Below are positions 1 through 7,078 of a DNA stretch of 29,723 nt, piece by piece (within the stretch, counting starts at the first letter, position 1; every line of letters starts with the position of its first letter). The DNA comes from DAONJL01 sp035405645 [NCBI: bacterium] (GTDB taxonomy: Bacteria > JAGOBX01 > DAONJL01): positions 1-29,723 of the forward strand of contig DAONJL010000030.1 in the NCBI GenBank assembly GCA_035405645.1, read 5' to 3'. The notes under the pieces are model-generated. The model made no database searches. It saw nothing but the letters and a program-made list of their open reading frames with translations, and was not told the DNA's origin. The position numbers and the translations under genes are program-made.

Positions 1-179
1 TTAATTATTTTATTTAACTCAGAAATATCTATACCAAGTGTAATATCAATATCTTCTGTTAATCTCGGATGACCATAATAAAGAACAGCCTGTCCACCAA
101 TAATCATATAATCTATTTTTTCTTCCTTAAAAGCATAACATAATTTTTCAAATACTTTTTCTAATATTGTTTTCTCCAA
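1..179 (-). CDS. Nucleotidyltransferase (AbiEii / DUF6036-like), C-terminus outside window
   Basis: Partial gene: only the first 59 codons are present, and the rest lies beyond base 1. The visible protein has an amphipathic N-terminal helix. Then come an IIGGQAVLYYG segment (about residues 26-36) and RLTEDIDIT (39-47), whose D43-x-D45 would be the metal-binding pair of a Pol-beta-type nucleotidyltransferase. The GG...RxTxDxD spacing fits AbiEii/DUF6036-like enzymes, many of which act as toxins in two-gene systems, rather than the GSxxRG form of MNT antitoxins. The start is inferred to be TTG at 177-179, because AAGGA lies 7 nt upstream and the reading frame opens there. It overlaps the end of the preceding small gene by 19 nt, so the two are probably translationally coupled. 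Substrate unknown; family call fairly secure, toxin role inferred. Confidence 0.7.
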   Translation of the reverse strand, partial: MEKTILEKVFEKLCYAFKEEKIDYMIIGGQAVLYYGHPRLTEDIDITLGIDISELNKII

Positions 180-367
180 TTTATTATCCTTGCAATTTCA
201 ATATCTTTTTTTATACTTTCTTCATAATTCTCTGGTTGCCATTTATTCATCTTTTTTGCATAATTCATTAATTCTTCAAATTTTTTTAATTTTTCTTTGT
301 AATCTAATTTTATATCTCTTAAATATTCTTTCTCAAATTGTTCTAAAATTTCATTATTTTTTATCAT
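161..367 (-). CDS. Small charged helical protein paired with the nucleotidyltransferase
   Basis: Encodes 68 aa from ATG at 365-367. A TTG at 395-397 would give 78 aa and overlap the end of pseC by 20 nt. Neither start has a convincing Shine-Dalgarno. The protein is rich in Lys and Glu, predicted all-helical, and has no signal peptide or membrane segment. Its C-terminal half (ending KKDIEIARIINWRKQY) resembles, from memory, small uncharacterised proteins encoded just upstream of AbiEii-like nucleotidyltransferases in other bacteria; this was not checked by search. The 19-nt overlap with the downstream nucleotidyltransferase suggests stoichiometric co-expression. It could be the antitoxin or a specificity partner. 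No biochemical function can be assigned from sequence. Confidence 0.6.
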   Translation of the reverse strand: MIKNNEILEQFEKEYLRDIKLDYKEKLKKFEELMNYAKKMNKWQPENYEESIKKDIEIARIINWRKQY

Positions 368-377
368 CTTTTTTAAA

Positions 378-1637
378 TCAGAGTTTATTAAATTCAATTA
401 TTTTTTGAATAATAAAAATCAAATCACTTTTCGATAAATCATAATAGCACGGTATAGATAAACATTCTAAAAAATATTTTTCTGAATTTGGAAAATCAGA
501 AATCTTAAACTTATATTTTTTTTGATAAAATGGATGTCGATAAATTGGAATATAATGTATCTGACATAAAATGTTATTTTTCTTTAAATATTCAAATAAT
601 TCATTTCTTTTTTTTGTTAATATAACAACTAAATGATTTGATGATTTATATTTATCGTTATTTATTTTTTGAAATAAAACTAAATCAGATAATTTATTTC
701 TATAATACTCTGAAATTTGCTGCCGTTTTTTTAAAAATTTATTTATACGGGATAATTGACTTAATCCTAATGCACATTGAATATCAGTTATACGATAATT
801 AAATCCTAATTCTTGCATTTCATAATAGCATTGCTTTGGAAGTATAATGTTATTTATATTTTTTAATTTATACGAATTATTATAGAAGCAACTATTCAAT
901 GATATATATTGATTATTCGATGTATATAAAAATTTTGAACTATCTTTTATTATTCCGTGTGAACGCAACATTAATAATTTTTCATATAACTCTTTGTTAT
1001 TCGTTAATATAGCGCCACCTTCGCCAGTTGTAATTGTTTTTACAGGATGAAAACTAAAACAGACTAAATCTGAAAAACTACAATCTCCAATCTTATGCCA
1101 TTTATCTTTTATTTTATATTCTGCTCCTAATGAATGACAGGCATCTTCAATAATTTTAAAATCATATTTATTTGCTAAAAAATTAAGACCAGCCATATCG
1201 CACGGTAAGCCAGCAAAATGCACAGGTATAATAACTTTCGGTAATCTTTTTTTAACTTTTGCCTTCTTTAATTTTGTTTCTAAATAATTCAAATCAAGAT
1301 TAAAATCATCTAATGAAATATCAATAAAATCTGGTTTAGAAGCACAATAAATACCGCAATTTGCTGATGCTACAAATGAAACTGCTGATGTCCAATGTTC
1401 ATCTCCATTTTTTAAACCAAGTGCAAGACAGCCTAAATGTAAAGCAGCAGTTCCATTTGCAACTGCCACGGCAAATTTTGCTCCACAATAATCTGCCAGT
1501 ATTTTTTCAAATTTTTCTACTTTCGGTCCTTGCGTCAAAAAATCCGAACCTAATATTTTTAAAACACTTTTTATATCAGTTTTATTTATATTTTGTTTTG
1601 AATATCCTATCATAATTTTAGGGACAGACATCATCAC
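378..1637 (-). CDS. pseC: PseC-type PLP-dependent sugar-nucleotide aminotransferase (DegT/DnrJ/EryC1/StrS family)
   Basis: Probably transfers an amino group to C4 of the 4-keto-6-deoxy sugar made by the PseB-like enzyme, giving UDP-4-amino-4,6-dideoxy-AltNAc in the pseudaminic acid pathway. The 419-aa protein shows the FLTQGPKV start region (33-40), NGTAALHL (61-68), the PLP-contacting Asp in EDACHS (D165) and the Schiff-base lysine in SFHPVKTITTGEGG (K200). The length is near 380-400 plus a small insertion around residues 240-270. Start choice is uncertain: GTG at 1637 or ATG at 1634 or 1631, with no clear ribosome site. It lies downstream of pseB, separated by a decayed toxin-antitoxin remnant. 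The other pseudaminate genes (pseH, G, I, F) are not in the window, so the final sugar could be a related 4-amino-6-deoxyhexose. Confidence 0.88.
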   Translation of the reverse strand: MMMSVPKIMIGYSKQNINKTDIKSVLKILGSDFLTQGPKVEKFEKILADYCGAKFAVAVANGTAALHLGCLALGLKNGDEHWTSAVSFVASANCGIYCASKPDFIDISLDDFNLDLNYLETKLKKAKVKKRLPKVIIPVHFAGLPCDMAGLNFLANKYDFKIIEDACHSLGAEYKIKDKWHKIGDCSFSDLVCFSFHPVKTITTGEGGAILTNNKELYEKLLMLRSHGIIKDSSKFLYTSNNQYISLNSCFYNNSYKLKNINNIILPKQCYYEMQELGFNYRITDIQCALGLSQLSRINKFLKKRQQISEYYRNKLSDLVLFQKINNDKYKSSNHLVVILTKKRNELFEYLKKNNILCQIHYIPIYRHPFYQKKYKFKISDFPNSEKYFLECLSIPCYYDLSKSDLIFIIQKIIEFNKL

Positions 1638-2275
1638 ATCATTACAAATAAATTTTCAAAAAATTAAAATTTATTCTTTAATCTGAATATATATCTTAAA
1701 TTCAATTATTAAAAATTTTAAAATAGTAACTATGAGTCCTTTTACAGTCCTTTTTTTAAAAATATAAATTTTATAAAAAATATTCTCTGTCAAGTTTGGC
1801 AAACATTTTTAAACTTTCATTTTCAAGAAGAAATTTTATTGCTTTTTCTAATTCAGGCAGTTTATTCTTTATAATTTCCAAAATTATTTCAGCATATATG
1901 CCAAAATATTCTTGAATAAGAATATCTATTAATCCAGCTGTTCACCTCTTGCATAGGAACCAAAGAGATCAATTTCGATTACTCCGAATTTTTCTCTTAA
2001 ATAATTTTTATGTTCTTGTAAAAATTAATTCTATTTTATTGTTCATTTTTTCTCCTCAAAATAATAAAGTGAATACTTCTTAAAAAAATTAAATCTTTTA
2101 TTGTTAGATTAAAATATACTTATCAAAAACAATTATTTTTTAAAAACTTATTATTCTATCTGATGTAAATAAAAATTATCAAAAAATTATTTATTAAAAA
2201 TTTAAATTATTTTAATCATACCTAAAAATTATAAGTATGAACAATATTTGTAAAATGCTTTTTTGAATCTCTTTT
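1638..2275. other. 640-nt gap between pseB and pseC
   Basis: No intact gene is present. The central part (1771-2046) is the decayed MNT/HEPN locus described separately. The flanks (1638-1770 and 2047-2275) are nearly pure A/T. They hold a short direct repeat, AGTCCTTTT, at 1735-1743 and 1746-1754, and no GC-rich hairpin. No convincing promoter for pseC was found here, so pseC may depend on read-through from the pseB side. Confidence 0.5.
1771..2046 (-). pseudogene. Decayed MNT/HEPN toxin-antitoxin locus (MNT N-terminus joined to DUF86 C-terminus)
   Basis: An ATG at 2044-2046 with a GGAG ribosome site just upstream opens MNNKIELI and then stops. Removing one T from the five-T run at about codon 8-9 restores a good MNT antitoxin N-terminus (LQEHKNYLREKFG, then DLFGSYARGEQ with the GSxxRG nucleotidyltransferase motif). 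Directly after GEQ the frame shifts by one, and the sequence continues as the C-terminal end of a DUF86/HEPN toxin: AGLIDILIQEYFG, then EIIKNKLPELEKAI, to a stop at 1771-1773. In intact DUF86 proteins this segment carries an R-x(4-6)-H RNase motif. Here the Arg and His positions read Ile and Gln. The middle of both genes is therefore deleted, one frameshift is present, and the toxin motif is lost. Non-functional. Confidence 0.8.
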
Positions 2276-3274
2276 CTAAAAATATTTTTCACTTATATAA
2301 TCATCAACTATCTTTTTTATTTCTTCTTCTGTTAGCCACATCTTGTTTGTATTACTTTTATATTCAAAATTTTCATCAACTAATTTCCCGTTTTTTTCAG
2401 GCAATTCTTCATTTGATAAATATAATGTTGGTTGTTTCAAAATATAATAATCATCAAACTCATAACAATAACGCGCTTCATCATTTGAGATAAGCATTTC
2501 ATTTATTTTTTCACCTGGTCTTATGCCAATTTTTTTAATTTTACATTCAGGGCAAATTACTTTAATTAAATCAATTACTCGCATACTTGGAATCTTAGGA
2601 ATAAATAATTCATTTCCGCACATTATATCAAGACATTTCAAAACGAAATTTGCTGCCTGCTCTAATGTTATCCAGAATCTCGTCATTCGTTCATCTGTTA
2701 ATGTAACTTCCCCTGTTTGTTTTTGTTTTAAAAATAATTCGATTACACTACCGCGACTACCAAAGACATTGCCATATCTAACCACACTAAATTTACAATG
2801 TACAGCAGCATAAGCATTTGCAGCAAGAAATAATTTATCAGAGCATAATTTTGTAGCGCCATATAAATTAACAGGATTAGCAGCTTTATCAGTGCTAAGC
2901 GCAATAACTTTCATGACATTATTAAACATTGCGGCTTCTATAATATTTTGTGCGCCAATAATATTTGTTTTAATAAACTCAAATGGATTATATTCAGCGG
3001 CAGGCACCTGTTTTAATGCTGCAGTGTGAATCACATAATCAATATTTCTAAATGCAGTAATCAAACGCTCTTTATCTCGAATATCACCTAAAAAATATCG
3101 AATAAATTTATATTTCTTAATAGGAAACATCTGTTCCATTTCAAATTGTTTAAATTCATCACGGCTTAAAATAACCAACCTTCTTGGCTGATATTTTTCG
3201 ATTATTATTTTAACTAACATTTTACCAAGTGAACCAGTTCCGCCAGTAATTAAAATACTATGATTATTTAGCAT
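2276..3274 (-). CDS. pseB: PseB-type UDP-N-acetylglucosamine 4,6-dehydratase (inverting)
   Basis: A soluble extended short-chain dehydrogenase of 332 aa that should convert UDP-GlcNAc to UDP-2-acetamido-2,6-dideoxy-4-keto-L-arabino-hexose, the first step of pseudaminic-type sugar synthesis. Visible features are the NAD(P)-binding TGGTGSLG (10-17), the HTAALKQVP segment (83-91), the catalytic STDKA (127-131, D129 and K130), YGATK (Y138, K142), the RYGNVFGSRGSV stretch and the RPGEKINEML signature near the C-terminus. Length matches FlaA1/PseB. ATG at 3272-3274 has GAGGT about 7 nt upstream, a good ribosome site for this genome. The gene follows the methyltransferase with a 31-nt gap and probably shares the operon led by the ABC exporter. 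It has the Tyr-containing active site, unlike the CapD-type enzyme near 18 kb. Confidence 0.9.
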   Translation of the reverse strand: MLNNHSILITGGTGSLGKMLVKIIIEKYQPRRLVILSRDEFKQFEMEQMFPIKKYKFIRYFLGDIRDKERLITAFRNIDYVIHTAALKQVPAAEYNPFEFIKTNIIGAQNIIEAAMFNNVMKVIALSTDKAANPVNLYGATKLCSDKLFLAANAYAAVHCKFSVVRYGNVFGSRGSVIELFLKQKQTGEVTLTDERMTRFWITLEQAANFVLKCLDIMCGNELFIPKIPSMRVIDLIKVICPECKIKKIGIRPGEKINEMLISNDEARYCYEFDDYYILKQPTLYLSNEELPEKNGKLVDENFEYKSNTNKMWLTEEEIKKIVDDYISEKYF

Positions 3275-3305
3275 ATTTTTTACCTCGTTTTTATTTTTTG
3301 TTTTT

Positions 3306-4091
3306 TTATTTTATAAAAATTCTAACAAAAGTTTCATTAAAAAAATGTTTTTTTAAGTCATATTTCTCTGTTGGTAAAGTTTGATAAATTTTATCTCCGT
3401 AAAAAGATTGATAATAAATTTCTTTACAACCTAAATCAGTAAAAATTTTTCTAAAATTATAAGGAAACGGTGCACCATTTTCAGCAGTAAATATTGCGAT
3501 ATATTTTTTCGAAATTCGCACCATATCAGCAAAGAACGAAAAAAATTCAGGGTCAATATGAATTAAAACAGCAATGCTAAAAACAACATCAAACGAATTA
3601 TCAGGAATCTTTTTTATTTCTACAGCCGCATTACCAATATAAAATTTCGCTGTTTTATATAATTCAGAAAAATTTTGTTTTAATGTTTGATTTATAGCTA
3701 TTTCGTTTATTTCAATTCCTGCAAGTTTTTTAAATCCTTTTTCTAATAAATAATTCAAATTTCTACCAGCATTACAACCAATTTCAATAAAAGAAGTATC
3801 TTTATTTGAAACATTAATAATTTTATCTAATGTCGCTTGCGTAGAAAAATCAGTTCTTAAATATTGTTCTGGTGAATGATTAGTTTCTAAATTTCGTGTT
3901 TGCCAATATAATGAATCACAATTTCCATAATAAATAAATGGTGGTCGAACACCATTCATAACACATAATCGAGCAATTTTATATTTGATATTTTGATATT
4001 TATAATTATTTGAATATTTTTCTTCTAATTTTTTAAATAATTTTCTAATTATATGATTACGAAAAAATATTTTTAATATTAATCTAATCAT
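3306..4091 (-). CDS. Class I SAM-dependent methyltransferase
   Basis: A 261-aa protein with an N-terminal helical region, then a Rossmann methyltransferase core. SAM motif I is FIEIGCNAGRN (about 101-111), the acidic ribose-binding residue sits in AGIEINE, and the post-motif is DNSFDVVFSIAVLIHI. The ATG at 4089-4091 overlaps the stop of the upstream ABC exporter (ATGATTAG, 8 nt) and has GGAA upstream. A longer frame to 4151 would overrun the exporter by 68 nt and is less likely. Its position between an exporter and two amino-sugar genes suggests methylation of a glycan or sugar nucleotide, but the acceptor cannot be read from sequence. The closest recognisable theme is the pseudaminic-acid-associated methyltransferases. 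Confidence 0.8.
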   Translation of the reverse strand: MIRLILKIFFRNHIIRKLFKKLEEKYSNNYKYQNIKYKIARLCVMNGVRPPFIYYGNCDSLYWQTRNLETNHSPEQYLRTDFSTQATLDKIINVSNKDTSFIEIGCNAGRNLNYLLEKGFKKLAGIEINEIAINQTLKQNFSELYKTAKFYIGNAAVEIKKIPDNSFDVVFSIAVLIHIDPEFFSFFADMVRISKKYIAIFTAENGAPFPYNFRKIFTDLGCKEIYYQSFYGDKIYQTLPTEKYDLKKHFFNETFVRIFIK

Positions 4092-5880
4092 TTTTAAGTT
4101 CCATACTAAACTGTAAATTATAATATCTTGAATAAAAAGAATTTTTATCAATTAAATCATTGTGCGAACCAACTTCAACTATCTCGCCTTTGTCTAATAC
4201 AATTATTTTATCTGCATTAAGAATAGTCGAAAGTCTATGTGCTATAACAATGATTGTTATTTTCCCTTGCCAATAATCAAGTGCTTTTTGAACATTTCGT
4301 TCAGATTGATTATCAAGTGAACTTGTTGCTTCATCAAGAATTAGAATTTGTGGATTTCTAATAATTGCACGCGCTAATGAAATCATTTGTTTTTGCCCAC
4401 CTGATAATTTCACTCCGCGCTCGCCTATATAAGTATCGAATTTATTTGGTAATTCCATAATAAATTCATAAGCATTTGCTTTTTTCGCTGCTTCTATTAA
4501 TTCTTCATCTGTAGCCTCTAATTTTCCATATAATATATTATTTCGTATTGTATCATTAAATAAAAATACATCCTGTTGAACAACAGCACAAATATTTCGC
4601 CAATCTTCAATTTTTATGTCTTTTAACTTTATATTATCAACATAAATATCACCAGCTGTTGGATCGTACAAACGTAAAATTAAATCTATTAATGTTGATT
4701 TGCCTGAACCTGTTGCACCTATTATTGCTGTTGTCTGTTTTTTTTCTATTTCTAAATTTATATTGTGAAGAACATATTCATTTATATACTTAAACGATAC
4801 ATTGTTAAATGTAATCTTTTTTTGAAAATTTTTAAAATTTATTTTTCCATTTTTTAAATATGGTTTGCCTTTTTCACTTATTGCTTCTAATGCAATGTCA
4901 ACAGGCGCTAATGTAGTAATTAATGAATTAAAAACAACTGGTATTCTTTGAAATATCGGAATTAATTTATAAATAATCAACATATAAACACTAAGTAAAG
5001 CAAAATCAAACTTGAGCACATAATGCGTATATAGTATTAATAAAATAATAATTAAAAAACTTATTGGATTCGTTAATGATGAAATTATTGCACTATTTTT
5101 ATAACTTACATATAATACATTTAAAAAGGAAAACCAATTATTGGCAAACTTCTTTTTTTCATATTCTTCTCTATTAAATGATTTTACTACTTTTATACCA
5201 TCAATTGAATCAATAAATGCGCTATTAAATTGCTGATTTAATTTTGTTTGTTCTTTCGATAATCTACTTGTTATGCTAAGAAATTTTTTGTATATAAGTA
5301 TACTAAAAAAACCAAGAAAAAATATTATTATTGATAATTTTAAAGAAATTGAAAATAAAATAAATGTATAACCAAAAATTAAAAAAATTTCAAATACTAA
5401 TTCAAGAAGATGAAATAATGAAAACTTTAAATAAGACGCCGCACCACTTATATAATAATATATATCACCTTTCTTTGTATTATGATAAAATGAATATCCT
5501 ACTTTCATTAAATTATCAAATATTTTTTTACCAACATCAAAAACCATATCTCTTTGCACTTTCGAACGAATAATTGCTGCAATATAATCTATTATACTTT
5601 TAATAATAACCATTCCCATAAAAACAATGAATATATTAATTAAATTTGGTTTTAATCTAATTAAATCAAAAAATTTAAAAATATATTTTATAATCTTTAT
5701 ATTGGCTGGTTGCTGACCTATCAAATAATTTATAATTGGCAATAACATTGTTATTTCTACTGAACTTAAAACCATACTTATAAATAAAAATAAAAAGAGG
5801 ATTATTGTTTGATATTTATAATTACTTAAAAAAATCCAATATATCTTTAATTTTGAAATAAAATTTTTAAATTTTTCCAT
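4084..5880 (-). CDS. MsbA-type ABC exporter (fused membrane and ATPase domains)
   Basis: A homodimeric-type ABC exporter half-transporter. Numbered from the first possible ATG (5889), membrane segments run over about residues 25-55, 80-105, 160-205 and 265-315. The ATPase has Walker A GATGSGKST (391-399), a Q-loop QQD (438-440), the signature LSGGQKQ (495-501), Walker B ILILDEAT (515-522) and the H-loop His551. I place the start at ATG 5878-5880 because GGAA lies 8 nt upstream; the ATG at 5889 cannot use that site. It heads the methyltransferase/pseB cluster, so export of a lipid-linked or modified sugar is plausible (MsbA, PglK and capsule exporters share this architecture), but the substrate is not determinable. 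A promoter and dyads lie about 200 nt upstream. Confidence 0.9.
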   Translation of the reverse strand: MEKFKNFISKLKIYWIFLSNYKYQTIILFLFLFISMVLSSVEITMLLPIINYLIGQQPANIKIIKYIFKFFDLIRLKPNLINIFIVFMGMVIIKSIIDYIAAIIRSKVQRDMVFDVGKKIFDNLMKVGYSFYHNTKKGDIYYYISGAASYLKFSLFHLLELVFEIFLIFGYTFILFSISLKLSIIIFFLGFFSILIYKKFLSITSRLSKEQTKLNQQFNSAFIDSIDGIKVVKSFNREEYEKKKFANNWFSFLNVLYVSYKNSAIISSLTNPISFLIIILLILYTHYVLKFDFALLSVYMLIIYKLIPIFQRIPVVFNSLITTLAPVDIALEAISEKGKPYLKNGKINFKNFQKKITFNNVSFKYINEYVLHNINLEIEKKQTTAIIGATGSGKSTLIDLILRLYDPTAGDIYVDNIKLKDIKIEDWRNICAVVQQDVFLFNDTIRNNILYGKLEATDEELIEAAKKANAYEFIMELPNKFDTYIGERGVKLSGGQKQMISLARAIIRNPQILILDEATSSLDNQSERNVQKALDYWQGKITIIVIAHRLSTILNADKIIVLDKGEIVEVGSHNDLIDKNSFYSRYYNLQFSMELKND

Positions 5881-6042
5881 TTTCTGCATTCCAATTAAAA
5901 TTTATTATTTTGAAAATATTATTATTATATCATCTCATAATTCAATTGTATTTAATAATTTTATTTTGAAATTTTTCATTAAATTTTTTAAAAAATAATT
6001 AAATAGTATTTTTCTATTTACATAAAAAAGAGAAATATAATA

Positions 6043-6077
6043 AATATAAATAATGGCCGAAACACATTATTTATATT
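6043..6077 (-). promoter_or_regulatory. 13-bp perfect inverted repeat in the predicted 5' leader
   Basis: AATATAAATAATG at 6043-6055 is exactly mirrored by CATTATTTATATT at 6065-6077, with a 9-nt loop (gccgaaaca) that is the most G/C-rich stretch nearby. In the minus-strand transcript this would form a hairpin about 15 nt after the predicted start. It abuts the palindrome at 6078-6092 without a gap. It could be an RNA stem protecting the 5' end or a second protein-binding dyad. There is no U-tract immediately after it, so it is not a normal terminator. Confidence 0.55.
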
Positions 6078-6092
6078 GTTCAAATTTTGAAC
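6078..6092. promoter_or_regulatory. Palindromic operator candidate GTTCAAA-T-TTTGAAC
   Basis: A perfect 7+1+7 palindrome whose upstream edge (6092) coincides with the transcription start expected from the -10 box at 6099-6104. That is the classic place for a repressor site that blocks promoter clearance. The binding protein is unknown. No regulator gene lies beside it. Confidence 0.5.
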
Positions 6093-6098
6093 ATTATT

Positions 6099-6127
6099 TT
6101 TATATTATATTTTTCCGCCTTTGTCAA
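6099..6127 (-). promoter_or_regulatory. Sigma70-type promoter of the ABC exporter / glycan operon
   Basis: On the minus strand, TTGACA (6122-6127) and TATAAA (6099-6104) are separated by exactly 17 nt. This is the best consensus match in the window. The predicted start is near 6092, giving a leader of about 210 nt before the exporter start codon. Confidence 0.65.
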
Positions 6128-6224
6128 GTTTTTTAAGTTTTTTTTAAATTATTTAAAATCTTTGAATTAGCCGTTTTTTTGAAAATTTCCTAAATAATAA
6201 ATATTTAAATTTTTTTGCTGATTA

Positions 6225-6998
6225 TTAAAATAATTTCATTAACCAAGGATAGACTATTTCAAAAAAGATCAATAAAATAATTATCAATTCTAAGGTATGA
6301 GCTTTTTTTGTATTTATTACATCAAGTAATGTCTCTATATTATCTGTTATAAATTCAAGTTTAATATTTATTGCATAATGGCGATCATCAAGGTCAAAAT
6401 ATTCTCGTATTTCTTTGAAAAGTGTTCTTAATTCAATATGTTCCCAGGTTTCTTCTGGTTTATCAAATAATGTTAAATTTGAAATCACATGATATTTCAT
6501 TGATATTGCTAAACCAATACTTTGAAGTATTTTTTTTGCGCTAAAACGAACTTTACCTGTATCTTTAATTTGATGAATATACTTTTCTATTTCTGTTAAT
6601 GCATTTTCCATTTCAAGTTCAAATTTATTTAATGCTATTGATTGTGCCATTGCTAAACTTATTATTTTTACTTTCTCTGGTGTTATTGAACTAATACTAA
6701 CCTTCTCAAAATCTATATAATCAAACTCGCCTATTTCAATTTCTAATTCATCACTCACTCTCTCATCAATAGAACTATCTTCAAGAAATTTCGCTAATTC
6801 ATTTATTATCTCATTCTTGATTTCTTCATTTGGATTCCAGAAAATTACAACACCAAATTTTGTAATAATTACAAAGCGCTCACTTATTGGCTCAAATATA
6901 ATTGGGTCAATGCTTAATATTTTATATGCTTTTAATTTTTCACGAAATTTTTTTAAATCTATTTTTGAATTGTAATAATATCCTTTTACATTAATCAT
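6225..6998 (-). CDS. RMND1/YagE (DUF155) family membrane-anchored protein
   Basis: 257 aa matching the DUF155 family (bacterial YagE, yeast Sif2/Sif3/Mrx10, human RMND1). The conserved block is the helical stretch around residues 114-215: SLAMAQSIALNKFE, then ENALTEIEKYI, then ISNLTLFDKPEETWE, then LFKEIREYFDLDDR. It is followed by the family's typical single C-terminal membrane segment (about 235-255), giving tail-anchored topology. The bacterial function is not established; the mitochondrial homologue supports organelle translation. It has its own promoter (7035-7063) and is followed by a 340-nt gap, so it looks monocistronic. ATG at 6996-6998 has only a weak ribosome site. Confidence 0.85.
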   Translation of the reverse strand: MINVKGYYYNSKIDLKKFREKLKAYKILSIDPIIFEPISERFVIITKFGVVIFWNPNEEIKNEIINELAKFLEDSSIDERVSDELEIEIGEFDYIDFEKVSISSITPEKVKIISLAMAQSIALNKFELEMENALTEIEKYIHQIKDTGKVRFSAKKILQSIGLAISMKYHVISNLTLFDKPEETWEHIELRTLFKEIREYFDLDDRHYAINIKLEFITDNIETLLDVINTKKAHTLELIIILLIFFEIVYPWLMKLF

Positions 6999-7034
6999 AT
7001 CTTTTAATCTTAAAAAAATTCTTTAATTAATTTT

Positions 7035-7063
7035 TTATTAAATGAAAATTTTTATAAAGTCAA
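7035..7063 (-). promoter_or_regulatory. Predicted promoter of the DUF155 gene
   Basis: TTGACT (7058-7063) and TAATAA (7035-7040) on the minus strand with a 17-nt spacer, 37 nt before the ATG at 6998 and just beyond the stop of the upstream LtaS-like gene. Confidence 0.5.
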
Positions 7064-7078
7064 TTAAAAATATTTATT

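Larger units (their letters stand above)
5881..6224. other. Regulatory gap upstream of the glycan operon
   Basis: 344 nt without a gene. It contains the minus-strand promoter at 6099-6127, the 15-nt palindrome at 6078-6092 and the 13-bp inverted repeat at 6043-6077, all described separately. Between 5881 and 6042 there is only A/T-rich sequence that would be the remainder of a leader of about 200 nt. From 6128 to 6224 there are A/T tracts but no convincing terminator for the upstream gene. Confidence 0.6.

Noticed and set aside
190-408. Plus-strand hydrophobic 72-codon frame
   Set aside because: It is antisense to the small helical protein gene, whose Lys/Glu-rich codons read as Phe/Leu on the other strand. 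No ribosome site.
1735-1757. AGTCCTTTT tandem repeat as a mobile-element end
   Set aside because: Only two short imperfect copies, no target duplication or transposase nearby.
3306-4151. Longer methyltransferase reading frame starting at 4151
   Set aside because: It would overlap the exporter gene by 68 nt. The ATG at 4091 with an 8-nt overlap and GGAA upstream is the better start.
6078-6092. LexA (SOS) box
   Set aside because: The half-sites GTTC...GAAC resemble some SOS boxes, but the spacing and the GTTCAAA-N-TTTGAAC symmetry match neither the Bacillus nor the alphaproteobacterial form, and no SOS gene follows.
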